A stretch of DNA of 64,000 bases, from assembly GCA_020746835.1 (NCBI GenBank), contig JAGPNK010000011.1, forward strand, positions 1 through 64,000. The letters are read 5' to 3'. Position 1 is the first letter of the stretch, and every line of letters begins with the position of its first letter. The translations under genes and the position numbers were made by a program. Of the stretch, positions 53,437 to 64,000 are shown one piece after another. Under the pieces are notes generated by a model that saw nothing but the letters and a program-made list of their open reading frames with translations, did no database searches and was not told where the DNA came from. The DNA comes from Stachybotrys elegans. Lineage: Eukaryota; Ascomycota; Sordariomycetes; Hypocreales; Stachybotryaceae.

Positions 53437-55405
53437 CCCCTACCACTGGGGTAGCCTGGGGAGTAAGTTTTGTATGTCCTTTGCATGCAATGTCAGTCAC
53501 TAACAAAACGAGAAGCCCTATCTAAATCGGGGAGCAAGATGATACGTTACCCACCACAAGGCGCTCCTGTCGAAGCCAACACAGTAAGATGAACACGCAA
53601 ATTTCCAAGTGATGCCTGGAGACGCCCAAATAGCCGCCTGTCGGAGAGGGGTAAGAATGAAACGCCTTCTTGAGAACTGCGTTTTGGACTTTCATCGTTT
53701 CTTTGTTACTCGGCTTCATAACCAGAGCGCCATTAGCCCATGGATGGCAAATCCCTGGATAGTATTCTCTGGTTCACATCATACACGGGGATATTGCTCG
53801 CTGCGGATGCAGTTTGCTTCACTGTCGACATCGTAGCTCCATACCACCCAAGAGGCCAGTTAATCTGTCGCGCTCGAATTCCAAGTCAGCCTGGATCACT
53901 GAGTCTATCATTGCTGTCCAGGTGCTCCAGGTTTGTCGGCGAAGGCCTGGACAGAAGATTCTCGAATTTGAAGAGCAAATTGGCGCAGGCGATTCCCTAG
54001 GCAATGGGATTACAAGCAGCATGCACGGGACACTCTACATCAAGATGCCGCTGTGCTGCGATGACTCGAGCGTAGCGCGGTAAGTTAGTTAAGGCAAATG
54101 TGAGAGGCGCCCTATCGTACTTCTTGCAAGTCTCGGCCATGCTCATACGCAAAGCTCCATCTGAGTGATGTCAAGAGCAGCCGCATCTCCATATGTCCAG
54201 AAGGCAAGCTGATAACTTCCCATAGCCTTAGGCAGCCTACAAGGTGTGTATTGTAGATGCTGCTCGTGCGATAATACAGACAGAAGGCTAGCTACCACCA
54301 AACAACAGGCTGCGATCGGAACAGAAGTCAGACGAAGAGAGCCTGAATACCATATAATAACTGCCCCCAGTAGGGGCAGCACTATAGATAGTACATCGAG
54401 ACCCTGCAGGGCTAAAGCAGTCGAAGGTCGAACCCCAAGGCTGCCTCACACCATCCCCTCTATTGCCAATGAAACAGGATACTAAGCTCAGGACTAATGA
54501 CATTGAGTGGTTTGGGGGCTGGCAATTAGTTGCTCCGCGGCCGAAAAGTGCAGATAGTGCCAGGCATACAGCATCGGGGTTCCAGCAGTACCATGAGGTG
54601 GGCTTCTAGGCATCTGAGACTGCAAAACAGACCCAAGCACTTCAACCCAGCACCCGACACAACCGTCCCTCTACCACTCCCTTGCGCGGCGTACAGTGCA
54701 CTGCCATTACAGAGGTTCTTCCTCTCCAGTATCTAGGGGTAATGTGTTTCGGACATGCCAGGCTGTTCGAGTCTGGTATATACTCTAGGACCGGTAGGGA
54801 GGCCATGGCCTGAAGCCGAAGCTGTGTCGTAAGTGAAAGACCAACGAGGCGGCCTCGGAAATGGCCGGGGGGAAGCGAGAGTGGAGGTAGGAAGAGGGAG
54901 CTGATGCGCGACAATGAACCAAACCATACCGAGTCATATAGGCAAGCTACGGGCACCTCGAGAATAAGGGGTCTCTGCCAGGTTACAGTGGGCTCCTTGC
55001 ACGGCTTGTTTATTTGGCCACAGTGATGCTTGGTTGAAACCCCTGCCCATGTCAGTGTTAGTGCTAATCAGCTGCGTAAAGGAGTGAGACCTCTCCCTGC
55101 CTGTGTCATTGAAACAAGGCTCAGGTATGGTGCCAATACGAACCCAGCCGGTTAGGCAGCGTCGGCAAATGATGGGACAGCTAGCAGACGACGACCTTGA
55201 TGCAGGAAAGGTAGAGACTCGTGAACAACTTGTTGGTGGTATTTTCTGCGCTTACAACCTCATGCGCCGGGGCATGGATATACGTGAAGGCCTCTTACAA
55301 GAGCCCAGGCTCTGTTGTCAAGGCCTCAACGGCAGGTAAGGTGTGCGAGGATAATCCTCCATAACAAGAATATTGATACTGATAAGGAAGTTATATGCCG
55401 CGAGT
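53437..55405. other. Gene-free stretch
   Basis: Nothing supportable. A 71-nt tRNA-length segment at 54370-54440 was considered and rejected. Confidence 0.3.
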
Positions 55406-55481
55406 GTCTTTATCGTCAGAGGGAGCCTCCTCGAGGTTACTGGTCTGTATTCCATTGTGGCATACAAACGGGAAATCCCAC
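55406..55481 (-). repeat. Rep2 copy 19 with 13-bp flanking direct repeats
   Basis: A 76-bp unit from GTCTTTATCGTCAGAGGGAG to CGGGAAATCCCAC. ATATGCCGCGAGT is present identically at 55393-55405 and 55482-55494, defining both ends of a complete short insertion. Confidence 0.85.
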
Positions 55482-56026
55482 ATATGCCGCGAGTAGGCTC
55501 GCAAAACAAAGGATATAATCCGCTACTGCTCAGATGCCAGCTGTGACTGGACGAGCCTATTGCGAGGTCAGGAGTCTCGTAGTAGCAAATTCCAGCCATT
55601 GCAGCCAAGAACGTTGTGGAAGACAGACGAGATCCTGAAAGCAGCAATACATCAAGGTATCACGGTGACGCCTTGGGGCAGGCAACACTGGCTCCAGTTG
55701 GCCGCACCTTATTATCACACTTACCTGCCTGCCAACTCTCCTCTTATTGTACACCAGAACCTTTCTTTCCAACTGCTATCCTCTGAGCTTTCCTCACCAC
55801 CTCCCCTTTCTTGGCTCTCTCTCCCCAAGATCGACCATCTTCGCTTACATACACCTCAGTCCTTTATCCTGGCTTGCCCTCTCCCCCATTGAATGTGGTT
55901 TTGGACTCAAAGACAGTGTCACCATAGAACCGTATCTCTTTACCTTTACTCTTCTGTCAATGGTATGCTGGCCGAGATATATTTGTCCTTTCTCATTCTC
56001 TCCCGGGTGAGCTGTACTGGCTAATA

Positions 56027-56374
56027 ATGGTAGAAGCAGCCTTGTCTTTGCCATTTGCAATGGGTCAATATCCTACTCACAGTCGAACTCTGCATCCCGG
56101 AAACCCCCTCCATGTCCCGTTCTGCCCTACCCATAAAGATGAACAAGAAATAACTATTGAAACGCTCTACTGCGCCTTCTTGGAGCGGAATTGTCTTCCC
56201 CTCGCTGGCCTTATTGGTCCCGGGTATCTCGTGGAACGGGGGAATTCTGAGTTTGTGGAGGATGCATTGTCCTTCCGACTACAATCACACGCCAGAGACG
56301 CAAATATAGACCCCGACCAAGATCTCTGGGCGTACATCCCGAGAGTGTCGATGCCATCGCACCTAGGAGCTTGA
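56027..56374 (+). CDS. Weak hypothetical open frame, 115 aa
   Basis: The second half (TIETLYCAFLERNCLPLAGL, DPDQDLWAYIPRVSM) looks protein-like. No domain, no clear promoter; it may be a relic. Confidence 0.25.
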   Translation: MVEAALSLPFAMGQYPTHSRTLHPGNPLHVPFCPTHKDEQEITIETLYCAFLERNCLPLAGLIGPGYLVERGNSEFVEDALSFRLQSHARDANIDPDQDLWAYIPRVSMPSHLGA

Positions 56375-56499
56375 CTGGATATGGTTCATGGCTCGGCTTG
56401 TAAAGGCTCGGCTTCATGCGTGCGTGGAAGGCAACTGTGCAAGGTGTCGATCCGTAATTGCTTTCGCACATATAACGATGTTAGGAACATATAGAAGGT

Positions 56500-56754
56500 T
56501 TGGTGGCAGCCAACCAGTTACCAACGAACCCCTGCCTATCACGATCAATGGGTAACAAACCTCTTGCCAATGCCTTTCATGGCTTTGATGACGACAACGA
56601 ACCTATCACCAAACTTCCGCGACGTCCCACCCCCGTAGTTATTGACGACAGCGACGAAGATGACGCCGTGATTATCGTGCCGTCTGACAGCCCGAAACTC
56701 CGCCCGGCCAGTCGCCCAAGGAGCAGACATGTCATTTCTTCCACCATTCTTTGA
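56500..56754 (+). CDS. Hypothetical 84-aa open frame with acidic hydrophobic motif
   Basis: Contains PTPVVIDDSDEDDAVIIVPS: two beta-like hydrophobic triplets beside acidic residues, resembling SUMO-interacting motifs. The frame ends soon after, and protein-like sequence seems to continue in another frame (PYPDVSTLCSGVICANPLG, near 56800-56870), so it is probably a broken gene or one with an unseen intron. Confidence 0.3.
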   Translation: MVAANQLPTNPCLSRSMGNKPLANAFHGFDDDNEPITKLPRRPTPVVIDDSDEDDAVIIVPSDSPKLRPASRPRSRHVISSTIL

Positions 56755-57362
56755 AGAAGCCAATTAAGGGAAAGAGGCTGCCGGAGATGAAACATACACT
56801 GCGCCTTACCCAGATGTGTCTACCTTGTGCTCCGGTGTTATATGCGCCAACCCCCTTGGCGATGGCAAACCCATTGTCAGCGTTGCTGTTATGCTTTGTA
56901 TCCGCCTGGCCTTTATCGGCTACTGCCACATGAAGAAACAGAAGACGCTACATTGTTCTATTCATGGCACGGCCAGATCCAGACTGAGAAGACCTAGTTC
57001 AAGGTTTACCCCCTAAGGAAGAAGCATTAATCTGGGCTGAGTTCAGCTAGAACCAGATAGTCCAGACCTACAGCTTTCTGCCCAAGGACTGCATCGTCCA
57101 GCTCCACATGGACCTACGCAAGGCGTACAATAATAGGCTGTCTGCCAAGCCAAAGCCAAAGCCATAGAGATAGACGTGGCATTATTTGCTGACGACTGTC
57201 TTTCTGCCGACGACTGTCTGTCCTGTCCTGCCGCGATGAGTTGATATGACGTCCTTGCTGCCGCCGAGTTGTTACGTCTGTCCTGTCCTGCCGACTTGAG
57301 GAGTATTTTATAGCAATACACTATTTGCCGTCATTGTTGTGATTTCGTGATGCAACTGAGTA

Positions 57363-57540
57363 ATGTCATGTGATGATTAGTGATGGCAGGAGCTCGCTCC
57401 CAGACATGTCGTGACGGCAAATTCTTTCACTCCCAATTCTAGATTCTTCATCATTCTTCATACAATGCCTGCCTTCAAAACTTCCGGTAATACCGCTTTT
57501 CCGGGTGCGACAATGTATGATTCGAGTGTAGGGATTGCAA
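57363..57540 (+). repeat. Diverged repeat pair member (partner 22080-22260)
   Basis: Shares CATGTGATGATTAGTGATG-like, CAATTCTAGATTCTTCATC and ATGCCTGCCTTCAAAAC blocks with 22080-22260. Confidence 0.5.
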
Positions 57541-58406
57541 GTTGGTCGGTGGAAAGAAGTAGCCCGTTAAGTAATAAACTACATTACCTATTACAACACG
57601 ATGTGACGCTACATGACAAAACACAACGTGACGCGACGTAACATGCTCTAAGAGTGGCGTCGGATTTAATGATAAAGTGGTGATCAAACGGGGGCGCCAA
57701 CAATTAGGGCAGCCGGCAATTGGTAATAACAGAGTAGAGGGAAGCAGGACATGCTCCTTTCGTAATTTGTATTCATCAACTCAAGGCACATGTCCCAGTT
57801 GTCTTGGGGTCAAGCTGGATCTAGAGCAGTTTCAGACTATCAGCTACGGTAGTGATGGAAGCCAAAGGATGAACGGTGTGGAATTGGAGCCAAGATCGAT
57901 AGCACATTTGTCGGTACGTGCGATACAGAGCTGTAAGTGATAGCGCCATAGTTCTCACCGTTATGAGCCAGGGAAACCCGATACACCTAAAGGGTGTTGC
58001 GATTTGGAACTCGGTTACTCTTAGCAAATCTGATAATTAAACAATGGCCTGGATGGCATGACTCGACCATGATGCTCACGGTGGGGAGTATGATGCCGAA
58101 CCCCAGCAACGCAGGTCGCATGAATGAGCCTTCTGATTGATGAGACCAGTGTCTAAGAGGTCCAACCGCGAATTGAATATATAGTGCTACAAAACTCGGT
58201 GCAGAAGGAAGATTTCTTGGTCATCATAATCATATCATCCGGTAGTGTCGGGTAAGGACACAGACGATAGTTTAAATTTTTGTCAAGATATGGAAGTTAG
58301 TCATTGGCTATAAGATCCAGGATTATAGTGAAACAAGAAAACTCGGTAAAATCATAAGGGTATATATGCTCTCCTCTACTGCTCCTTCCCTCCACGCAAG
58401 ACGGCT
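57541..58406. other. Gene-free stretch
   Basis: Overlapping palindromic ATGTGACGCTACATGACA-type repeats at 57595-57645. No gene. Confidence 0.35.
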
Positions 58407-59171
58407 CTACAGTCCAAGCTGCGCTCTCAGCTCCTTCTGAGACTTCTCAATAAATTTCTCCTTGCTGCGTCGGTCTAGGATCAAACTTGAAGTTGTCCTG
58501 AGAACGTTCATGGTTGAGATGGCGAACCCAGCCGCTGCGGTGCCGGTAGGATCCACGGGAGTCGCTGCTAGAGATGCCGTCGCTGCGATCGTAGAAGCAC
58601 CAGCAGCAAATAATAGAACAGCGGCATCTCTGGAGATCCCGGCTGTCTTTACCCACTTGTCAAAGTAGGAAGGGAAGTTGACTTTGGTTGTGGGATCTCC
58701 GATTAGCTCGATGAGGAGGCGGACAAAGACTTGACAGTTGTTTTCGTCAACCACGTATTTTCCACGAAGGGACTTTTGCCATACTAGCTGAGCTATTTGT
58801 TGTTCTTGTTAGTCAAAACCGTATGTGCTTGTGAGAGAATAGCACTTACCAATAGTCTCTATATCCGTGGGTGAAAAATACCTAGTTGTATAACCTACAA
58901 GTACCTTATCGTTTAATCGTTCCTGGCGCCGTTTCTTCTCCAGCCAAGCCTGCTCAGTCGACGGCTTCATGCTATATTTGGGCTCTGTCTTGTTCGCCCC
59001 CTCGCCGTTCCTCGTCAACTCGTAGCACCATCCGTCAATACAGACCGCCCAGTGGCCAATAACGTCGACAGGTTTCTTGAATAGCTTCCGTTGGTTTCTC
59101 AGAGGTGCTGTGTACAGGAAGATGGCTTGAGGTTGTGGCTGGCTATAGGGATCGGAATCCTGGTATGTCAT
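58407..59171 (-). CDS. Permuted-papain-like (LRAT/NlpC-P60/PPPDE-type) protein
   Basis: 235 aa from exons 59171-58850 and 58792-58407. The 57-nt intron has donor GTAAGT, GACTAAC branch and AATAG acceptor, and splicing joins SPTDIETI to AQLVWQKSLRGKY in frame. GHWAVCIDGWCYEL gives an early His in a strand, and later ENNCQVFVRLLIEL gives an N-C pair before a helix. His-first, then N-C-x-x-F, is the order in circularly permuted papain-like folds, where these would be catalytic. This family call is inference. The C-terminal 90 residues have a small-residue-rich hydrophobic stretch (AAVLLFAAGASTIAATASLA), possibly membrane-associating. It converges with nothing and lies head-to-head with the decayed subtilase gene, 470 bp away. 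Confidence 0.75.
58793..58849 (-). other. Intron of papain-like gene
   Basis: GTAAGTGC donor, TTGACTAACA branch region, AATAG acceptor; needed to keep the frame open past the stop at 58809. Confidence 0.75.
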
Positions 59172-59641
59172 GGTGATGGATGCGTCGATCGGAAGACTTT
59201 GCGGTACGTTGGCGCTGCCTGTGTGCTCCAGACGGTGTCGGTATGAAGTGTGTTGGGTGAGACATCAAAAATTCTCGAAATCGAAATTGGGCTATAGTTT
59301 TTGTCTTATACTCTTTTCGAGCTATGGCTACAGCTGCCGGGCATGTCGAATATAGAGCCTGTTTATAATTACAAACTCCGTCGGCAAAGTGGACCTGTCC
59401 CCCTTGTCGGTCTTCCCAATGCAGAGTGCGAGCCCACATTCTGAAAGCTTCACCATATTATTACCTGCCTCTTGAGGTTAAGATGTTTCAGCCCAGGTGG
59501 GACGTTTCTAATAATAATCCATGATCACTTGTAGACCCCTTTGCTTACTTGGGGCCGTAGGAAGACATGAGGCTGATAAACTGTATAACGTTTAAGGGGC
59601 GCAAGCTTGATATATATAGAAGTTAGGAGTCCGGGCAAGAG
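59172..59641. promoter_or_regulatory. Upstream region of papain-like gene and decayed subtilase
   Basis: A 98-aa minus frame overlaps the 5' side but looks accidental. TATATATAG at about 59610 may belong to the lost rightward promoter. Confidence 0.3.
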
Positions 59642-62600
59642 GATGGCTCCGTGGCTGCGCCAGCACGGCTTTTGCGGGACGATGTATTCGCGCGGGAAAT
59701 CGACGAATTCATCCAAAGGCCATCCCAATATCCATATCTGCGTCTCTTGGCAGATAATGGTCTACGCAATGCGCGGCGCATTGACTGGCCAGAGCCATGC
59801 CGATGAGGACAGCTTGGTTCTCCCGAAGACACTCTACCACCCAGATTAATAACAGACTTGCACCTTGAATCCTCAAGCAGCTTGACCGTTGCACGTGAGG
59901 ATGCGTATTTGGTGTTTTCGAAGCAATTATAAAGGCACACCCATTACTGGCTTTCGAAAAACCATGTTTCTGACCTTGAAGTGCAAGAGGCATAAGAAAC
60001 ACCAAACTCAACACAAGAAACGCCAGCCTTCTACATTGCTATGGATAGCGGCGCCCATGCTTTGTTGACCTCACGATCCAAGAGTGTCTGGGATACATCA
60101 CCAGCAGCATGAATTCGTCCCACCTGGTCTGTCTATAGGGGTGACCAGCCCAAGGCCGTATTTGGCCCGCGTTATGAAAGAAGAGCATTTTAGACTCACA
60201 ACACAGCACGTCATTGACAATTACTGGGTTTCCTTGGACAAGGAACATCTAAACGTGCTAGACACGCGTCTTAAATTCTTCGCCTCGTAGACATGAGTAC
60301 GCTCAGAAGCGTCGTGCAACAGACGATTGTGGCGTGCAACGGGATCGGCGGCACGGGCCGCGTTAGTGATACTTTAGAAAACGGCACGGCCCGCAAGGCC
60401 GCACCTGGACCCGAAGAGCCGCATTGGCCACTGTCAAAGGATCCTTCGGTACAGGCGCGACCTCAAGAAGAAGCAAGCCATCATCGAGATCTTGGAGTGG
60501 CCCAATCCAACAACAAACCGGCGGATAAGACCGACACCCGGAACACAAAGAGGAGCAAAGCAGAGAGGCTGACAAAAACTGGCCTCGTGGCGGCCATGGT
60601 AACGGCGCCGAGGGGGAAATCGACGAGGAGTCGCGCAACTGGTCATTGAACGCGATCTCGTCGAAGCCTGGAACTTGGAGCCTTTCCAAAGGGCGGTGGA
60701 ACACTTACTCGCGAATGATAAGACGGCACAGGACCTCTTCTCGCCGCCCTCGCTCGCCGGAATGAGTTTTGCTTCCTGGCACAACAGCTTTATCGTTTGC
60801 AGCGTAAATGACGGCTTACAGAAGAAGCGGAGATTTTCCCAAGCCGACGGTCGGAAGCCAACCGCCGAGCTCCTTCACGAAGAAAGATGTCGTAGGGTTG
60901 ATCGAGGCAGAGACGGAGTCAGACACTATACCATATCTGACTGCATTGGTACCGGACCCCAATTGTCCGGTCCAGCAGCCACCGGCCCGGACGCGGATCG
61001 AAATGCCGAAATTCGCTGCATGCTAGTCCACTCCACTATAGAGCAAGCAGAGAAATGAGCACCGTCGCCAAGATATTTCGTGAATCAGAGGGCCCGCGGC
61101 TTCTGCTAACTCATGAGACTTGGACCCGGTAAGCCTAAACACCCAGATCCTCTCCAGACAGGGCGGAGCAAGTGATGTGCTTGCAACTACTCTTAGCTAT
61201 GCCTGTGAAGCCTGCGGCACACTACATTGGCATGTTGTCTGCTGGTGGACTGTCTTGGGCGCGTTGCTAGCAGATCATCAGTAGGGCGAATATGCTTCTC
61301 TCGCGATTTGCATCCAGGCTCTACTCGCTGGAGGAATTTGTGCAATCCCTGCACAGCGAGCGACATTTCAAATTCGAAGCTGTTCTTCGACCTCGACGTA
61401 TGGACAAGAGCGCAGGGTGGCAACCTCGCGTCCACGAGGTGTTCCGTGCTCTGAAATGGCTCCATCTCCGAGGTGTCCGCAAGATCATCAGGCTCAAGGT
61501 TCTGGAACGCATCGCCGAGGTAGTCGGAGAGTTTGAAGTGGCAGCGCTGGACTGGGGCATCTAGACATGGCCCTATCGTACTTCAGTCGAAAGACCAAGA
61601 GGCGGCTGACTGATCTTCATTTATACTCGAGCGGGAGACAGCAGTGGTGGATCACTGGCTGAGCGCGAAGGGGATCAAGTCCCTCAAAAACGTATGATCT
61701 ATCCCCAAGGTCTTCAGGTGCGACACTGATTCGTAACCCCTTGCAGATAAAAACGTCACGATTCACATGATCCAGGCATGTATAGGCCCTGCTCTCTCTG
61801 CTACCGTTTACTGACACGGCTCAATAGGACCTAATGACGACAGAGCGAAGGAAAATATTGAAGACGCGGATTATCTGGGTCAAAACAAAAAGACCAGATT
61901 TCAATTTCAGTTGTGTTACTGTCAGAATATGGAACGCAGGAAAAGGGGTCTTGGCCGGTCACATGACTAGAGCCGGCCCAGACCCCTATTTCAAGGCGTT
62001 CCATACAGCTAGCTAGCTAGAAAGGCAGCTTAGAGAATACACACACAGTAACCCCTACGCTCAAACCCGAATCCTAGGAGAGCCAACCGACAGTTACAGT
62101 CGTGACTCACCGCCACCCAACGGCGGGAAAGACCTGCTGGAAATGTAAGCGGTTGTTCATGTACAACAAGCCAGCATATTCGTGGCCAGTGTTTGGTGCC
62201 GAGGGAGCTGTTCCTCAACTGTTCCCCTACATCACCAACTACCGCCAGAAAGTGTCGGATGTTCTCTTCGAAAAGGAAATTCCGGCCGACGCGGGTCGCG
62301 ATACCGGACAATGGCATCCTAATACCACCGGCCCAGACGGGCAAGGTCAATGAAGGACTATGGCCACGCACCAGAGATGGCCAGTCGTTCGTGACAACGT
62401 AAGCCGGCTAGGCTCGTGGCTATTGCGTCTGATCCCCATGGCACGCAAATGCCAACCTAATCTGTGCCATCGATCCCTACTGCGAGCTCTACGTAGTCAA
62501 TATAGTCGAGAGATATTGCCAGACCACGTTGCCGAGGTAGGTACTGCGTTGCCGTCACTGCCTCTAACGATCGTGCTGACTAGCCCAGGCAATCTACTGG

Positions 62601-62812
62601 GCCATCAGCAAGGAGGTTGACATCATATCAATGAGTTTGCCATCCCGACAACGACAACAGTGAGCAATACAGTAGCAGAAGGCTGTCGAAGACGCGCATA
62701 AGAACGGCATCACCCAGTTCTGCAGCCACCACGAGGGCTGGCCGACCGCCTGTCCTGAAACCTTGGCGGTGGTCACTTGCAATGAATTCGGCAACTCATA
62801 TCATATAATAAA
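59642..62812 (+). pseudogene. Decayed intracellular S8 (subtilisin-like) peptidase gene
   Basis: Coding-like plus-strand segments in shifting frames make one long gene. Order: EIDEFIQRPSQYPYLRLLA and ARRIDWPEP (59695-59805, then TGA); DLKKKQAIIEILEWPNP (about 60460); LEPFQRAVEHLLANDKTAQD (60675 on); GWQPRVHEVFRALKWLHLRG (61400-61480); LTDLHLYSSG (about 61605); HPTAGKTCWKCKRLFMYNKP and TGPDGQGQ (62110-62350), where the last resembles the active-site His region but with Gln in place of His and a stop right after; ANLICAIDPYCELYVV (62451); AIYWAISKEVDIISMS (62589). The last pieces are typical of fungal intracellular subtilases. A former intron is recognisable at 62537-62588. Stops, frame changes and the missing His show it is dead. 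Such subtilases occur near NLR and cell-death loci (family knowledge). Confidence 0.65.
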
Positions 62813-62828
62813 GGCCTTGTGTATTGAT

Positions 62829-63946
62829 CTACATAGAAGAGTAGGTATAGCATAGCGAATCAGCTTGAACATCCATAAAGTCCCTTACAACAGGCTCCTT
62901 TTCGGTCAGGCGCATAACAGGCATCGTATCATCAATATGAGCTGGGACGGTCGCGTTCCGAAACTTGATGCCACTGTAATCAGCCAGGCGGGTTTCATTG
63001 CGGCCTTGCCACTATCATAGAGTTAGCACTTTCGTAATTCAAGTTCTAGTGGTATCAAACGCACCTTGGCCCAAACGCGATCCACATTGGCATGGTGCAG
63101 GAAGAACAGAGGCTCATTGGGAGAAGTAGCGGGAACCATATCACCTCCCATCGAACTGTGGACTTGTCTATTGTTAGTAAGTAAGGCAATAGAGATACGA
63201 TATGGTAACATACTCTGAGCATGAGGTAGACCCTCAAGCATTTCGGACATGGCGTTGTATGTTTGGAGAGCGTAGATTGTGTTCATGACTCTGGAGTTAT
63301 ATGCACTGGCCTGCATATCACCGATGATAGTCACCCCTTCATCATCCTTGCCCTGGGCATTGTTGAATTCGCGACCGAAGCAGTGCAGACGGTTGCCCGG
63401 AGTGTTGTAATCAGGATATCCGATGCCAACAGTCAGGTTGGTATTCGCAAATGGTCCGTCAAGTACACAACGTTCAAATCCAGGAACATTGCTGCCGGTC
63501 AGCTTCCCATTGCCGCCGAATCCAGTCTCAGCATCGAAGACAGGAGAGTTTTTGGTGTCATTCCTATCCGCATCGATAGTCCAATCCCAGTACGGCTGGG
63601 TCCCTTTGAAGCCGCACTCATCGCGCAGTAGGTGCTCGTGGTATTGGACAAACCAGCGGTGCCAGGGCAGGAAATTGGCAACGAAGTGGATATCCAGATT
63701 TAGGGAGTTGTGGGTGTAGACCAGGTCGTCTAGGCGTGACGTGAGGGCTTCAATGTTAGTATAAGCCTTTCTCGGTAAGTTCCGAACACAGACTGCGGCG
63801 CGCAGATATTCGGCCTTTTCGTCTTTGGAGAGTTCACGCCACTCCTTGCGAACTTCGGGGTCAGAGCAGGAGCGAGGGCTCATCGGACTCGCCAAGCATA
63901 GAGTTGCTAGCGCTCCTAAAGTGGCGAGGAGATTGCGACCGAGCAT
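62829..63946 (-). CDS. Secreted tyrosinase (type-3 copper oxidase), three exons
   Basis: 337 aa from exons 63946-63214, 63162-63065 and 63011-62829. Intron 1 (51 nt): GTATGT donor, TACTAAC branch, AAG acceptor; it joins LPHAQ to IHSSMGGDM. Intron 2 (53 nt): GTGCGT donor, GCTAAC branch, TAG acceptor; it joins VWAK to WQGRNETRLADYSG, and the frame then runs to TAG at 62829. The N-terminal MLGRNLLATLGALATLCLAS is a signal peptide. Cu-A: DIHFVANFLPWHRWF. Cu-B: HAQIH, then PNEPLFFLHHANVDRVW. PYWDWTIDAD is also characteristic. It belongs to the short fungal secreted tyrosinases, which oxidise phenols to quinones for pigment or detoxification. It lacks a long C-terminal shielding domain. The AAG acceptor is less usual; the CAG seven bases downstream breaks the frame. 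Confidence 0.9.
63012..63064 (-). other. Tyrosinase intron 2
   Basis: GTGCGT donor, GTGCTAACTC branch region, GATAG acceptor; phase 0. Confidence 0.8.
63163..63213 (-). other. Tyrosinase intron 1
   Basis: GTATGT donor, TTACTAACAA branch region and AAG acceptor; only this acceptor restores the HSSMGGDM frame. Confidence 0.75.
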
Positions 63947-64000
63947 CTTGATTCCGAAGTATGATTCGAAAGCGAATAGTCAATGGGTTGTCAGTTGAGA

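Noticed and set aside
54370..54440. tRNA-length segment with GGCAGC and GCTGCC ends
   Set aside because: No acceptable D-arm or T-arm pairing and no proper B-box could be drawn; the complementary ends alone are weak.
12000..58000. CRISPR-like arrays or bacterial insertion sequences
   Set aside because: Repeats are dispersed, diverged and irregularly spaced, and the gene structures are fungal.
59143..59439. 98-aa minus frame overlapping the start of the papain-like gene
   Set aside because: Different frame, no domain; the spliced downstream frame carries the conserved motifs.

Overview
The window looks like a filamentous ascomycete (Pezizomycotina) nuclear contig. The supported introns are short (41-57 nt) and have GTAAGT/GTATGT-type donors and CTAAC or CTGAC branch motifs. 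Leaders are CT-rich. There is a HET-domain gene and a secreted tyrosinase, and there are many short, diverged dispersed repeats. A hypocrealean host is only a guess. All family calls come from reading the translations; no database search was possible.

1-11.9 kb is GC-rich, gene-dense and intron-poor. In order: a zinc-knuckle/Arg-Ser-rich protein (ZK-A, minus, cut by the window edge), a degenerate DExH-helicase-like ATPase (minus), a GIY-YIG-like nuclease interrupted by an in-frame stop/start (plus), an AT-hook protein (AT-hook-A, minus, frameshifted in a C run), an unrecognised 309-aa protein (plus), and a 1141-aa coiled-coil protein with a Cys/His-rich end (plus). Genes sit in divergent or tail-to-tail pairs with short intergenic gaps.

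12-21.9 kb holds a second, partly decayed set of the same families: a broken helicase-like fragment (15.68-16.02 kb), an intact zinc-knuckle paralogue (ZK-B, 17976-19181, minus) and an intact AT-hook paralogue (AT-hook-B, 20070-21718, plus, one intron). These are embedded in minisatellite-like repeats. The two AT-hook genes share a 15-bp upstream element. I could not assign the whole set to a known transposon, virus, Starship or biosynthetic cluster. It is my candidate for an undescribed nucleic-acid-processing system or element.

21.9-58.4 kb is almost gene-free. It is built from two abundant dispersed repeats: Rep1, about 290 bp, at least 10 copies, one flanked by a 12-bp direct repeat; and Rep2, about 75-100 bp, at least 19 copies, three flanked by 10-13-bp direct repeats. 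There are also diverged segmental duplications and a few coding relics. The only solid gene is a HET-domain protein (38459-40666, minus).

58.4-64 kb contains a permuted-papain-like protein gene with one intron (minus), a long decayed intracellular subtilase gene (plus, pseudogene) and a three-exon secreted tyrosinase (minus).
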